From contig NZ_JASIAL010000399.1 of NCBI RefSeq assembly GCF_030042015.1, positions 1 through 9,121 of the forward strand: DNA of 9,121 nucleotides, given 5' to 3'. The DNA is from Trebonia sp030042015 (GTDB taxonomy: Bacteria; Actinomycetota; Actinomycetes; Streptosporangiales; Streptosporangiaceae). The position numbers and the translations under genes were made by a program. The notes under the pieces were generated by a model. The model was not told the DNA's origin, made no database searches, and saw only the letters and a program-made list of their open reading frames with translations. Every line of letters starts with the position of its first letter. The first letter of the stretch is position 1. Below, one piece after another: positions 1-8,727 of this stretch.

Positions 1-1306
1 AACGGCAGATCTCGGGAACCGAGCAGCTGCCGGCGATGAGCTCAGCCCGCGTCGCGAAATCGATCCCGTAGAAACACGGCCACTTCACCGGCGGCGAGGC
101 GATCCGGATGTGCACCTGGAGCGCCCCCGCCTCGCGCAGCATGGCCACGATCGCCCGCTGCGTGTTCCCGCGCACGATCGAGTCGTCGACAACGACGATC
201 CGCTGGCCGGCGATCACGTCGCGCAAGGGATTGAGCTTCAGCCTGATGCCGAGCTGCCTGATCGTCTGGCTCGGCTGGATGAAGGTCCTGCCGACATAGG
301 AGTTCTTCACCAGGCCCTGCCCGTACGGGATGCCGCTGGCCTCCGCGTACCCGATCGCGGCGGGGGTGCCCGACTCGGGCACCGGGATCACCAGGTCGGC
401 GTCGGCCGGGTGCTCGCGTGCCAGCGTCCGGCCGATCTGCACCCGGGTGGCGTGCAGGCCGCGCCCGCCGATCGTGGTGTCCGGCCTGGCCAGGTAGACG
501 TACTCGAACAGGCAGACCTTCGGCGCGGCCGCCGCGAAGATCCGCGACCGGACGCCCCGCTCGTCGAGCGAGATGAGCTCGCCGGGCCGGACCTCGCGCA
601 CGAAGGAGGCGCCCACGATGTCCAGCGCCGCGGTCTCGCTCGCCACGACCCAGCCCGCGGCCCCCAGCCGGCCGAGCACGAGCGGCCGGAATCCCTGCGG
701 GTCGCGCGCCGCGTACAGGGTCTTCTCGTCCATGAAGACCAGCGAGTAGGCGCCCTTGACAAGCGGAAGGATGCGTGCCGCCGCCTCCGCGATGCCACCA
801 GGCCCGGGCCCCCCCGCCGGTCCCTGCACGAACAGCTCGGTGAGCACGTCGGTGTCCGAGGTGGCCGCGAGCGTGCCGTGCCCGTTGCCGGGGGCGAGCA
901 TCGCGGCGAGCTCGCGGGTGTTGGTCAGGTTCCCGTTGTGCCCGAGGGCGATGGAAACCGTCGGGGTGGACCGGAAGGTCGGCTGGGCGTTCGCCCACAC
1001 CGAAGAGCCAGTGGTCGAGTACCGGCAGTGCGCCACCGCGATGTCGCCGCGCAGCGCCCGCAGCGATGGCTCGTCGAACACCTGGGCAACCAGGCCCATC
1101 TCCTTGTGCACGACGATCCGGCTGCCGTCGCTGACGGCTATCCCGGCCGACTCCTGGCCGCGGTGCTGCAGGGCGTGCAGTCCGTAGTAGGCGAGCTTGG
1201 CGACGTCTTCGCCGGGCGACCAGACGCCGAACACGCCGCAGGCGTCCTTGGGCGGGCGGTCATCGGGATCAAGATCATCGGTAAGACGCCCGTCTGGCTT
1301 GGCCAC
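1..1306 (-). CDS. purF: Amidophosphoribosyltransferase (glutamine PRPP amidotransferase), C-terminus cut by window edge
   Basis: PurF catalyses the first committed step of purine synthesis: PRPP plus glutamine gives 5-phosphoribosylamine. About 435 residues are visible, and roughly the last 70-80 are expected beyond position 1. Reading from GTG at 1306, the N-terminus has a short acidic leader and then DACGVFGVW, with Cys23 as the likely glutaminase nucleophile. By analogy with the Bacillus-type enzyme, a 22-residue propeptide would be removed. Further motifs are LQHRGQESAG, HCRYSTTG and GHNGNLTN of the Ntn glutaminase domain, and the PRPP-binding VVVDDSIVRG (around 180-210). KVCLFEYVY and KWPCFYGID carry two cysteines that match ligands of the 4Fe-4S cluster in Bacillus-type PurF; the last two ligands would be off the window. 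The GTG start overlaps the TAG stop of the SCP-like gene by one base (TAGTG) with no strong Shine-Dalgarno site, which suggests translational coupling. The family call is very secure. Confidence 0.97.
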   Translation of the reverse strand, partial: MAKPDGRLTDDLDPDDRPPKDACGVFGVWSPGEDVAKLAYYGLHALQHRGQESAGIAVSDGSRIVVHKEMGLVAQVFDEPSLRALRGDIAVAHCRYSTTGSSVWANAQPTFRSTPTVSIALGHNGNLTNTRELAAMLAPGNGHGTLAATSDTDVLTELFVQGPAGGPGPGGIAEAAARILPLVKGAYSLVFMDEKTLYAARDPQGFRPLVLGRLGAAGWVVASETAALDIVGASFVREVRPGELISLDERGVRSRIFAAAAPKVCLFEYVYLARPDTTIGGRGLHATRVQIGRTLAREHPADADLVIPVPESGTPAAIGYAEASGIPYGQGLVKNSYVGRTFIQPSQTIRQLGIRLKLNPLRDVIAGQRIVVVDDSIVRGNTQRAIVAMLREAGALQVHIRIASPPVKWPCFYGIDFATRAELIAGSCSVPEICR

Positions 1307-1689
1307 TAAGCCAGTGTATTTGCTAAGGCCAGCGGAAGATACGCGGATAGATCAGCCCGCGTGCCGCTCGCCCGAAGTGCCCCGGAATCTACCGCCTCCG
1401 CCCAGCCGAGCCGCCCGGTCGCCAGCCGGAACCAGGTCAGCGGATCGGTCTCGATGACGTTCGGCGGGGTGCCCCGCGTGTGCCTGGGGCCCGCGACGCA
1501 CTGCACCGCCGCGACCGGTGGCACCCTCATTTCCACCGAACGGCCGGGGGCGGCTGCCTCGAGCAGCTGCAGCAGGTGCCGGGCGGCGGACCTGAGCGCC
1601 GCCTGCGGCGGGTTCTCTCCGGCGTCGAGCGCGGCGCCTGCCGCCGCTACCGCGGCCGGGCCGTCGGGGTCGGGCTTGCGTGCTGGCAC
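1306..1689 (-). CDS. Small SCP-like (sterol carrier fold) protein of unknown function, embedded in the pur operon
   Basis: The protein has 127 residues. I recognise it as the small 'sterol carrier family protein' that actinomycetes commonly carry next to purF; the Pfam family for bacterial SCP orthologues (SCP_3) is the likely match. Residues 1-30 are Ala/Pro-rich and probably flexible. Residues 32-46 look like an amphipathic helix. The conserved core runs from about 49 to 120 and contains GRSVEMRVPP, GPRHTRGTPPN, ETDPLTW and ASGTRADLS. No signal peptide, membrane segment or obvious catalytic residue is visible, so it is probably cytosolic. GTG at 1689 is chosen because it starts 22 nt after the purL stop, while the longer frame upstream would run deep inside purL; its Shine-Dalgarno site is weak. 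Its stop overlaps the purF start by one base. The substrate or ligand is unknown. The position suggests a purine-linked role, but this is inference. Confidence 0.85.
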   Translation of the reverse strand: MPARKPDPDGPAAVAAAGAALDAGENPPQAALRSAARHLLQLLEAAAPGRSVEMRVPPVAAVQCVAGPRHTRGTPPNVIETDPLTWFRLATGRLGWAEAVDSGALRASGTRADLSAYLPLALANTLA

Positions 1690-1711
1690 GAGAGTGACCG
1701 TACCGCTGCTG

Positions 1712-3957
<2,246 letters not shown>

Positions 3958-3961
<4 letters not shown>

Positions 3962-4635
3962 CGCAGTGCCCCCGCGAAGGCCCGGACCACGGACGTAAAG
4001 AACCCGAGCCCGTCGGCGGACGGGCCGGTCAGCGGGTCGATGGCGTGCTCGGGATGCGGCATCAGGCCGACCACGTTGCCTTCGGCGCTGCAGATGCCCG
4101 CGATGGCGCGGGCGGCCCCGTTCGGGGCGTTGCCCACGTAGCGGACGACCACGCGCCCGGCCGCCTCGAACTCGTCGAGCGTGGCCTGGTCAGCGGTGTA
4201 GGCGCCCTCGCCGCTCTTCAGCGGTATCCGCACCAGCTGGCCTGCTCGGTAGCCGCTGGTCCACGGCGTCCGCGTGTTCTCGACCGTCAGCCCCACGTCG
4301 CGGGTGATGAAGCGCAGGCCGGCGTTGCGGGTCAGCGCGCCGGGCAGCAGGTGGGCCTCGCACAGGATCTGGAACCCGTTGCAGATGCCGAGCACAGGCA
4401 GCCCGGCCCTGGCGGCAGGGACGAGCTCCGCCATCACGGGCGAGAACCGGGCGATCGCGCCGCAGCGCAGGTAGTCGCCGTAGGAGAAGCCGCCGGGCAG
4501 GATGACCGCGTCGACGCCGCGCAGGTGCCGGTCGGCGTGCCACAACGGGACGGGCTCGGCCCCCGCGTAGCGCACCGCGCGGGCCGCGTCGGTGTCGTCA
4601 AGCGACCCGGGGAACGTGACAACGCCTATCCGCAC
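3958..4635 (-). CDS. purQ: FGAM synthase, glutaminase subunit PurQ
   Basis: PurQ is the class I glutamine amidotransferase subunit of FGAM synthetase. It releases ammonia from glutamine for PurL. It has 225 residues, normal for the family. The N-terminus RIGVVTFPGS is typical. The oxyanion-type segment is PGGFSYGDYLRCGA at 47-60, the nucleophile elbow GICNGFQ puts the catalytic Cys at 85, and MPHPEH at 192-197 supplies His194 and Glu196 of the triad. The start is GTG at 4635, where conserved PurQ sequence begins; a weak GGGTAGG lies about 8 nt upstream. Its 3' end overlaps purL by 4 nt. Upstream it is separated from purS by an unusually long 128-nt gap containing a perfect inverted repeat, so its expression may be set partly independently of purS. 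Confidence 0.98.
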
Positions 4636-4763
4636 GTCCGCAGCCTACCCGGCGGCGCCCCAGGCCAGCGAAACGTGGCGACGGACGGCGACCCGGCATG
4701 ATGTGGGATAGAAAACCACCTTTTCTGGTGGTTTTCTATCCCACATCTTTGCGGCGCGGGCGG
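4636..4763 (-). other. purS-purQ intergenic gap with AT-richer insert
   Basis: This is the only loose junction inside the otherwise compact pur operon. In the direction of transcription it contains 16 nt after the purS stop, then a 48-nt perfect hairpin element, then 64 nt of ordinary high-GC sequence leading to purQ. I see no convincing small ORF and no clear internal promoter consensus. The short frames that cross the hairpin (translating as WDRKPP... on either strand) are products of the palindrome, not supported genes. Confidence 0.6.
4700..4747. repeat. Perfect 21-bp inverted repeat with 6-nt loop (palindromic element or strong RNA hairpin)
   Basis: The left arm is 4700-4720 (begins GATGTGGGAT) and the right arm is 4727-4747 (ends ATCCCACATC). 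They are exact reverse complements, around the loop TTTTCT at 4721-4726. Each arm is 10/21 GC, clearly lower than the surrounding DNA. In pur mRNA this would form a very stable stem 16 nt after the purS stop. No run of T follows the stem on either strand, so it is not a canonical intrinsic terminator. No flanking target-site duplication is visible. It could be a dispersed palindromic repeat (REP- or MITE-like), an RNA stability or processing hairpin, or a protein-binding palindrome. The structure is certain; its function is not. Confidence 0.9.
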
Positions 4764-5009
4764 TTACTCCCCCTGGTGGAGGGCGAACTCCTCGATCACC
4801 GGGTTGGCGAGCAGTTCGCGGGCGAGCTCTTCCACGGCGGCCAGCGTGGTGCCGTCCGCGGGGCCGTCGATCTCGAGCTCGAACCGCTTTCCCTGGCGCA
4901 CGGCGCTGACCTTGCCGAACCCCAGGCGGCGGGCTGCGCCGAGCACGGCCTCGCCCTGCGGGTCGTGAATCTCCGGCTTGAGCATCACGTCCACGATCAC
5001 TTTGGCCAC
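4764..5009 (-). CDS. purS: FGAM synthase subunit PurS
   Basis: PurS is the small structural subunit of FGAM synthetase. It bridges PurQ and PurL and helps ammonia transfer. It has 81 residues, normal for the family. The sequence begins AKVIVDVMLKPEIHDPQGEA, the classic PurS N-terminus, followed by AARRLGFGKVSAVRQGKRFE and a C-terminal helix with NPVIEEF. The start is GTG at 5009, fixed by family alignment and by GGGAGG at 5014-5019, although the frame stays open further upstream. It is the first gene of the minus-strand pur operon visible here, divergent from the dehydrogenase operon. Unlike the purQ-purL junction, it is separated from purQ by 128 nt. Known PurLQS complexes contain two PurS per PurL, which may be relevant to the hairpin directly downstream. 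Confidence 0.97.
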   Translation of the reverse strand: MAKVIVDVMLKPEIHDPQGEAVLGAARRLGFGKVSAVRQGKRFELEIDGPADGTTLAAVEELARELLANPVIEEFALHQGE

Positions 5010-5013
5010 GTAT

Positions 5014-5019
5014 CCTCCC
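5014..5019 (-). promoter_or_regulatory. Ribosome binding site of purS
   Basis: GGGAGG on the minus strand, 4 nt before GTG at 5009. It decides the purS start, because the reading frame is open for about 80 more codons upstream without another supported start. Confidence 0.75.
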
Positions 5020-5150
5020 AGGCAAACAGGGCATATATCGTCAGGTGAAAGGCGTCCGGCCACGGCAGCAAGCGCCCATGAAGCGTACAGCCACCGTGGC
5101 ATCAAGGCCGGCAGGGCCGACGGTGGCAATCCCATCGCCGGGCCTAGCCG

Positions 5151-5157
5151 AAAGGAG
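5151..5157 (+). promoter_or_regulatory. Ribosome binding site of the E1 alpha gene
   Basis: AAAGGAG lies 6 nt before GTG at 5164. It fixes the start of the E1 alpha gene, whose frame is otherwise open back to about 4978, across the purS start region. Confidence 0.85.
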
Positions 5158-5163
5158 TGGCAC

Positions 5164-6306
5164 GTGACCGTCGAAACCGGCGGTGCGACCCTGGTCGCAC
5201 CCAATGACACCGAGCTCATCCAGCTCCTTACTCCCGAAGGCGAGCGGGTCGACAACCCCAGCTACCCGCTCAGCGACGTAGACATCAAGGGCCTGTACCG
5301 CGACATGGTGCTGGTCCGGCGGTTCGACAGCGAGGCGATTTCCCTGCAGCGCCAGGGTGAGCTCGGCATCTGGGCCTCACTGCTCGGCCAGGAGGCCGCG
5401 CAGATCGGCTCGGGGCGCGCGCTGTCGCCCACGGACATGGCGTTCCCCTCGTACCGCGAGCACGGCGTGGCCTGGTGCCGCGGCCTGGACCCGGTGCGGC
5501 TGCTCGAGCTGTTCCGCGGCGTCAGCAACGGCAGCTGGAACCCGGAGCAGTACAAGTTCCACCTGTACACGATCGTCATCGGCGACCAGACCCTGCACGC
5601 CACCGGGTACGCGATGGGCATCAAGCGGGACGGCGCGGAAGACGAGGCGGTGATCGTCTACTTCGGTGACGGCGCCACCAGCCAGGGCGATGTGAGCGAG
5701 GCGTTCTCCTGGGCGTCCGTCTTCAACGCCCCCGTGGTGTTCTTCTGCCAGAACAACCAGTACGCGATCTCCGCCCCGCAGGAACGGCAGAGCCCGATCC
5801 CGCTGTACCAGCGGTCGCGCGGCTTCGGCTTCCCCGGGGTCCGGGTCGACGGCAACGACGTGCTCGCCTGCTACGAGGTGACGCGGCAGGCGCTGCGGGC
5901 AGCGCGCGAGGGCCAGGGCCCGACGCTGATCGAGGCGTTCACCTACCGGATGGGCGCGCACACCACCACCGACGACCCGACGCGGTACCGGCTGGCCAGC
6001 GAGCTCGAGACGTGGCGGCTGCGCGACCCGATCGAGCGCGTCCGCGCCTTCCTCGCCCGCACCGGCCTGGCGAATTCCGCGTTCTTCGACGAGGTCGAGG
6101 CGGCGGCGGCGAAGCTCGCCGCGCACGTCCGCGAAGGCTGCCGGGCGCTGCCTGACCCGCCGCCGCTGGCGCTGTTCGACCACGTGTACACGGGCGCGAA
6201 CGCGATACTCGACGCCGAGCGCGCGCAGTACGCGGCCTACCTGAACGAATTCGACTGGGAGAGCCTGGCTGGCCTGCGCCAACAGGAAAGCGGGGCCGCG
6301 CGATGA
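5164..6306 (+). CDS. pdhA: 2-oxo acid dehydrogenase E1 component, alpha subunit (pyruvate or branched-chain type)
   Basis: This is the ThDP-dependent E1 alpha subunit. With E1 beta it decarboxylates a 2-oxo acid and passes the acyl group to lipoyl-E2. It has 380 residues, a normal length. An N-terminal extension of about 40 residues precedes the dehydrogenase E1 fold. LQRQGELG and GQEAAQIGSG occur at 61-84, and FPSYREHG at 94-101. The ThDP/magnesium motif begins GDGATSQGD at 168-176 and ends with QNNQYAIS at 196-203. YRMGAHTTTDDPTRYR at 261-276 corresponds to the phosphorylation-loop region of mammalian E1. The overall sequence resembles M. tuberculosis PdhA (Rv2497c), a complex argued to act on branched-chain 2-oxo acids, so bkdA is an equally fair name; the substrate cannot be settled from sequence. 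Its stop overlaps the E1 beta start (ATGA). Confidence 0.95.
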   Translation: MTVETGGATLVAPNDTELIQLLTPEGERVDNPSYPLSDVDIKGLYRDMVLVRRFDSEAISLQRQGELGIWASLLGQEAAQIGSGRALSPTDMAFPSYREHGVAWCRGLDPVRLLELFRGVSNGSWNPEQYKFHLYTIVIGDQTLHATGYAMGIKRDGAEDEAVIVYFGDGATSQGDVSEAFSWASVFNAPVVFFCQNNQYAISAPQERQSPIPLYQRSRGFGFPGVRVDGNDVLACYEVTRQALRAAREGQGPTLIEAFTYRMGAHTTTDDPTRYRLASELETWRLRDPIERVRAFLARTGLANSAFFDEVEAAAAKLAAHVREGCRALPDPPPLALFDHVYTGANAILDAERAQYAAYLNEFDWESLAGLRQQESGAAR

Positions 6307-7289
6307 TGACCAAGCTCACGCTGTCCCGTGCGCTGAACGAGGGGCTGCGCCGGGCGCTCGAGGCCGACCCCAAGGTGCTGATCATGGGCGAGGACGTCGG
6401 CAGGCTCGGCGGCGTGTTCCGGGTGACGGACGGGCTGCAGAAGGACTTCGGCGAGCACCGCGTGCTCGACACGCCGCTCGCGGAGTCGGGGATCATCGGC
6501 ACCGCCATCGGGCTGGCGCTGCGCGGCTACCGGCCGGTCTGCGAGATCCAGTTCGACGGCTTCGTGTACCCGGCGACCGATCAGATCGTCAGCCAGCTCG
6601 CGAAGATGCACTACCGGTCGCGCGGGCAGCTGACGCTGCCTGTCGTCGTCCGCATCCCGTTCGGCGGCGGCATCGGCGCGGTCGAGCACCACAGCGAGTC
6701 GCCCGAGGTCATCTTCGCGCACACCGCAGGGCTGCGGGTGGTCGCCTGCGCGGACGCGGCCGAGGCGTTCGCGATGATCCAGCTCGCGATCGCCTGCGAC
6801 GACCCGGTGATCTTCTTCGAGCCGAAGCGGCGCTACTGGGACAAGGGCGACGTCGACCTGACCGCCCCGCCGGGCGCCGCGCTGCCCCTGGACAAGGCGC
6901 GCACCGTGCTCCCCGGAGACGACGTCACCCTGCTCACGTACGGGCCGCTGGTCCGTACCTGCGTGGAGGCGGCGACCGCCGCCAGTGACGAGGGCAAGTC
7001 CGTCGAGGTGATCGACCTACGCTCGCTGTCGCCGCTCGACATCGAGACGATCGCCGCCTCGGTATCGCGCACCGGCCGGTGCGTGGTCGCGCACGAGGCG
7101 CCGGTCTACGCCGGGCTCGGCGCCGAGATCGCGGCCCGGGTGACCGAGCGGTGCTTCTACGACCTCGAGGCGCCGGTGCTGCGGGTGGGCGGCTTCGCCA
7201 CGCCGTACCCGGTCGCGCGGCTTGAGGAGCACTTCCTGCCGGACCTGGACCGGATCCTGGACGCCGTCGACCGGTCCTTCGCCTTCTGA
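6303..7289 (+). CDS. pdhB: 2-oxo acid dehydrogenase E1 component, beta subunit
   Basis: The beta subunit of the E1 heterotetramer completes the ThDP site and contacts the E2 core or its peripheral-subunit-binding domain. It has 328 residues. The N-terminal transketolase-like pyrimidine-binding domain shows MGEDVGRLGGVF at 28-39 and DTPLAESGIIG at 56-66, with Glu61 the likely ThDP-activating residue. FGGGIGAVEHHSESPE at 120-135 is characteristic. The C-terminal transketolase domain includes LLTYGPLV and DLRSLSPLD. Translation can begin at either of two tandem ATGs (6303 or 6306); 6303 forms a 4-nt ATGA overlap with the E1 alpha stop, as expected for equimolar coupled subunits. AGGAAAG lies 12 nt before the first ATG. 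As with E1 alpha, pyruvate versus branched-chain specificity (pdhB versus bkdB) is undecided. Confidence 0.95.
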   Translation: MMTKLTLSRALNEGLRRALEADPKVLIMGEDVGRLGGVFRVTDGLQKDFGEHRVLDTPLAESGIIGTAIGLALRGYRPVCEIQFDGFVYPATDQIVSQLAKMHYRSRGQLTLPVVVRIPFGGGIGAVEHHSESPEVIFAHTAGLRVVACADAAEAFAMIQLAIACDDPVIFFEPKRRYWDKGDVDLTAPPGAALPLDKARTVLPGDDVTLLTYGPLVRTCVEAATAASDEGKSVEVIDLRSLSPLDIETIAASVSRTGRCVVAHEAPVYAGLGAEIAARVTERCFYDLEAPVLRVGGFATPYPVARLEEHFLPDLDRILDAVDRSFAF

Positions 7290-7293
7290 GCCC

Positions 7294-7299
7294 GGGGAG
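7294..7299 (+). promoter_or_regulatory. Ribosome binding site of the E2 gene
   Basis: GGGGAG, 6 nt before ATG at 7306. It selects this start over an in-frame ATG at 7222 that lies inside the E1 beta gene. Confidence 0.8.
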
Positions 7300-7305
7300 T
7301 CCAGC

Positions 7306-8697
7306 ATGAACAAGGAGTTCAGGCTCCCCGACGTCGGGGAGGGCCTGACCGAGGCCGACATCGTCTCCTGGCACGTCAAGCCGGGCGACGTGGTGGAGAT
7401 CAACCAGGTCATCGTGGAGATAGAGACCGCCAAGGCGGTCGTCGAGCTGCCAAGCCCGTACGCGGGCACGGTCAGCGCCCTGCTGGTGACCGAAGGGCAG
7501 ACCGTCGACGTGGGCACGCCGATCATCGCGGTCGACGTGCCCGGCACGGACTCCGGCCCGGGCCAGGCAGCCGGAGCCCCGCAGGCCGCGGCTCCGTCCG
7601 CCCCGGCCGAGTCCGCCCCCGCCGCGCCGTCCGCCCCCGCGGCCGCCGGGGAGGAACCCGCTGAACCCGGCCGGCAGGCGGTGCTGGTCGGGTACGGGGT
7701 CAAGCCGGGAGCGACGACCCGCCGCCCGCGCAAGGCGCCGCCCGCCACGCGGCCAGCCTCCTATCCGGCCACGCCGGGGCCGGCCCCCGGGAGTAACAGG
7801 GCCAAGCCCCCGGTGCGCAGGCTCGCCAGGGACCTTGGCGTGGACCTTGCCCTGCTCACGGGAAGCGGGCCGGAAGGTTCCGTGACCCGGGAAGATGTGC
7901 AGCGGGCGGCCGGAGAAGCAACGGCTCGTTCGGGATATGGAGTGGCGGGATCAGGCGACGGCGCGGCCGCCCTCGCTACGGCGGCCAGCCCGGGCGGGAC
8001 CGAAGAGCGGATTCCCGTGCGGGGGGTGCGTAAGCACATCGCGGCCGCGATGGTGGCCAGCGCGTTCTCCGCGCCGCACGTGACCGAGTTCCTGCAGGTG
8101 GACGTCACCGACACGATGGCGGCCGTGCGGCGGGCGCGGGAGCTGCCCGAGTTCGGCGGGGTCAAGGTGTCGCCGCTGCTGTTCGTGGCCAAGGCGCTGC
8201 TCGTCGCGGTCGCCAGGCATCCCATGATCAACTCGTCGTGGGACGAGGCCGCCCAGGAGATCGTCGTCAAGCGCTACGTCAACCTCGGCATCGCGGTCGC
8301 GGCCGAGCGCGGCCTTCTTGTCCCCAACGTCAAGGGGGCGCACGCGCTGTCCCTTGCCGCGCTCGCGGCGGCGCTCGACGAACTGGCCGCCACGGCGCGC
8401 GCGGGCAAGGCGACGCCGGCCGACCTGTCGGGCGGCACAATCACGATCACCAACGTGGGCGTGTTCGGCGTCGATGCCGGAACGCCCATCCTGACCCCAG
8501 GGGAGGCCGCCATCCTGGCGTTCGGTCAGGTGCGCGAGGCACCATGGGTACGCGACGGCGAGCTGGCGGTGCGGAAGGTAACGACGCTATCGCTGGCCTT
8601 CGACCATAGGATCGTGGACGGAGAACTCGGCTCTGCGGTGCTGCGCGACGTAGGCTCGATGCTGGAAGATCCGGTCCGGATGCTCGCGTGGTCGTGA
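7306..8697 (+). CDS. pdhC: 2-oxo acid dehydrogenase E2 component (dihydrolipoamide acyltransferase)
   Basis: E2 is the core acyltransferase, moving the acyl group from lipoamide to CoA. It has 463 residues. One lipoyl domain covers about 1-78 (FRLPDVGEGLTEADIV), with the lipoylated lysine in EIETAKAVVE (Lys43). An Ala/Pro-rich flexible linker at about 82-122 is followed by the motif AVLVGYGVKPG at 125-135 and a basic patch RRPRK at 139-143. The peripheral-subunit-binding domain lies at about 168-202 (RRLARDLGVDLALLTGSGPEG in two short blocks). The catalytic domain spans about 234-460 and ends with AFDHRIVDGE, giving catalytic His434 and Asp438. The start is set by GGGGAG upstream and by family alignment. 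The gene follows E1 beta by 16 nt. No E3 gene follows in the window, so E3 must be encoded elsewhere. Acyl specificity is not determined; bkdC is an alternative name. Confidence 0.95.
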   Translation: MNKEFRLPDVGEGLTEADIVSWHVKPGDVVEINQVIVEIETAKAVVELPSPYAGTVSALLVTEGQTVDVGTPIIAVDVPGTDSGPGQAAGAPQAAAPSAPAESAPAAPSAPAAAGEEPAEPGRQAVLVGYGVKPGATTRRPRKAPPATRPASYPATPGPAPGSNRAKPPVRRLARDLGVDLALLTGSGPEGSVTREDVQRAAGEATARSGYGVAGSGDGAAALATAASPGGTEERIPVRGVRKHIAAAMVASAFSAPHVTEFLQVDVTDTMAAVRRARELPEFGGVKVSPLLFVAKALLVAVARHPMINSSWDEAAQEIVVKRYVNLGIAVAAERGLLVPNVKGAHALSLAALAAALDELAATARAGKATPADLSGGTITITNVGVFGVDAGTPILTPGEAAILAFGQVREAPWVRDGELAVRKVTTLSLAFDHRIVDGELGSAVLRDVGSMLEDPVRMLAWS

Positions 8698-8710
8698 GCC
8701 CGGCGCACCG

Positions 8711-8720
8711 AGGGATAGGG
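8711..8720 (+). promoter_or_regulatory. Ribosome binding site of the rhomboid gene
   Basis: AGGGATAGGG, with its last G 7 nt before ATG at 8728. An out-of-frame ATG at 8721 directly follows it and is not used for the rhomboid frame. Confidence 0.6.
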
Positions 8721-8727
8721 ATGCGGA

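Larger units (their letters stand above)
5010..5163. promoter_or_regulatory. Divergent intergenic region between the pur operon and the 2-oxo acid dehydrogenase operon
   Basis: This 154-bp region separates two outward-facing operons and must carry the promoters of at least one of them, probably both. A short AT-rich patch (CATATATCG, about 5032-5040) stands out and could be a -10 region for purS, but I find no well-spaced -35 partner. For the plus strand no good sigma-70-type pair is seen. Short imperfect palindromes occur (for example GCCAC-C-GTGGC at 5090-5100) but are not convincing operators. No riboswitch-like conserved structure is recognised. Confidence 0.5.

Noticed and set aside
110..1309. 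399-codon open frame on the plus strand opposite purF
   Set aside because: It lies antisense to a purF frame with clear family motifs. Its Arg/Gly/His/Pro-rich translation is typical of a high-GC shadow frame, with no recognisable domain.
4700..4747. Palindrome as a simple intrinsic terminator ending the purS transcript
   Set aside because: No T-rich tract follows the stem in either direction, and purQ, purL and purF downstream would need another promoter, for which I see no evidence. Partial attenuation remains possible.
4698..5048. Small plus-strand open frame starting MMWDRKPP within the palindrome
   Set aside because: It starts inside the inverted repeat and continues antisense to purS. 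It has no ribosome binding site and no family resemblance.
5090..5100. GCCAC-C-GTGGC palindrome as an operator in the divergent region
   Set aside because: Five-base arms of this composition are expected by chance in high-GC DNA, and no second copy at regulatory spacing was found.
5377..6282. 301-codon open frame on the minus strand opposite the E1 alpha gene
   Set aside because: It is antisense to a gene with intact ThDP motifs. Its composition is that of a shadow frame, and no ribosome binding site supports it.
7540..7670. Repetitive GCC/CCG-rich stretch within the E2 gene as a DNA repeat element
   Set aside because: It encodes the Ala/Pro-rich flexible linker expected between the lipoyl and subunit-binding domains. 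It is low-complexity coding sequence, not a separate element.
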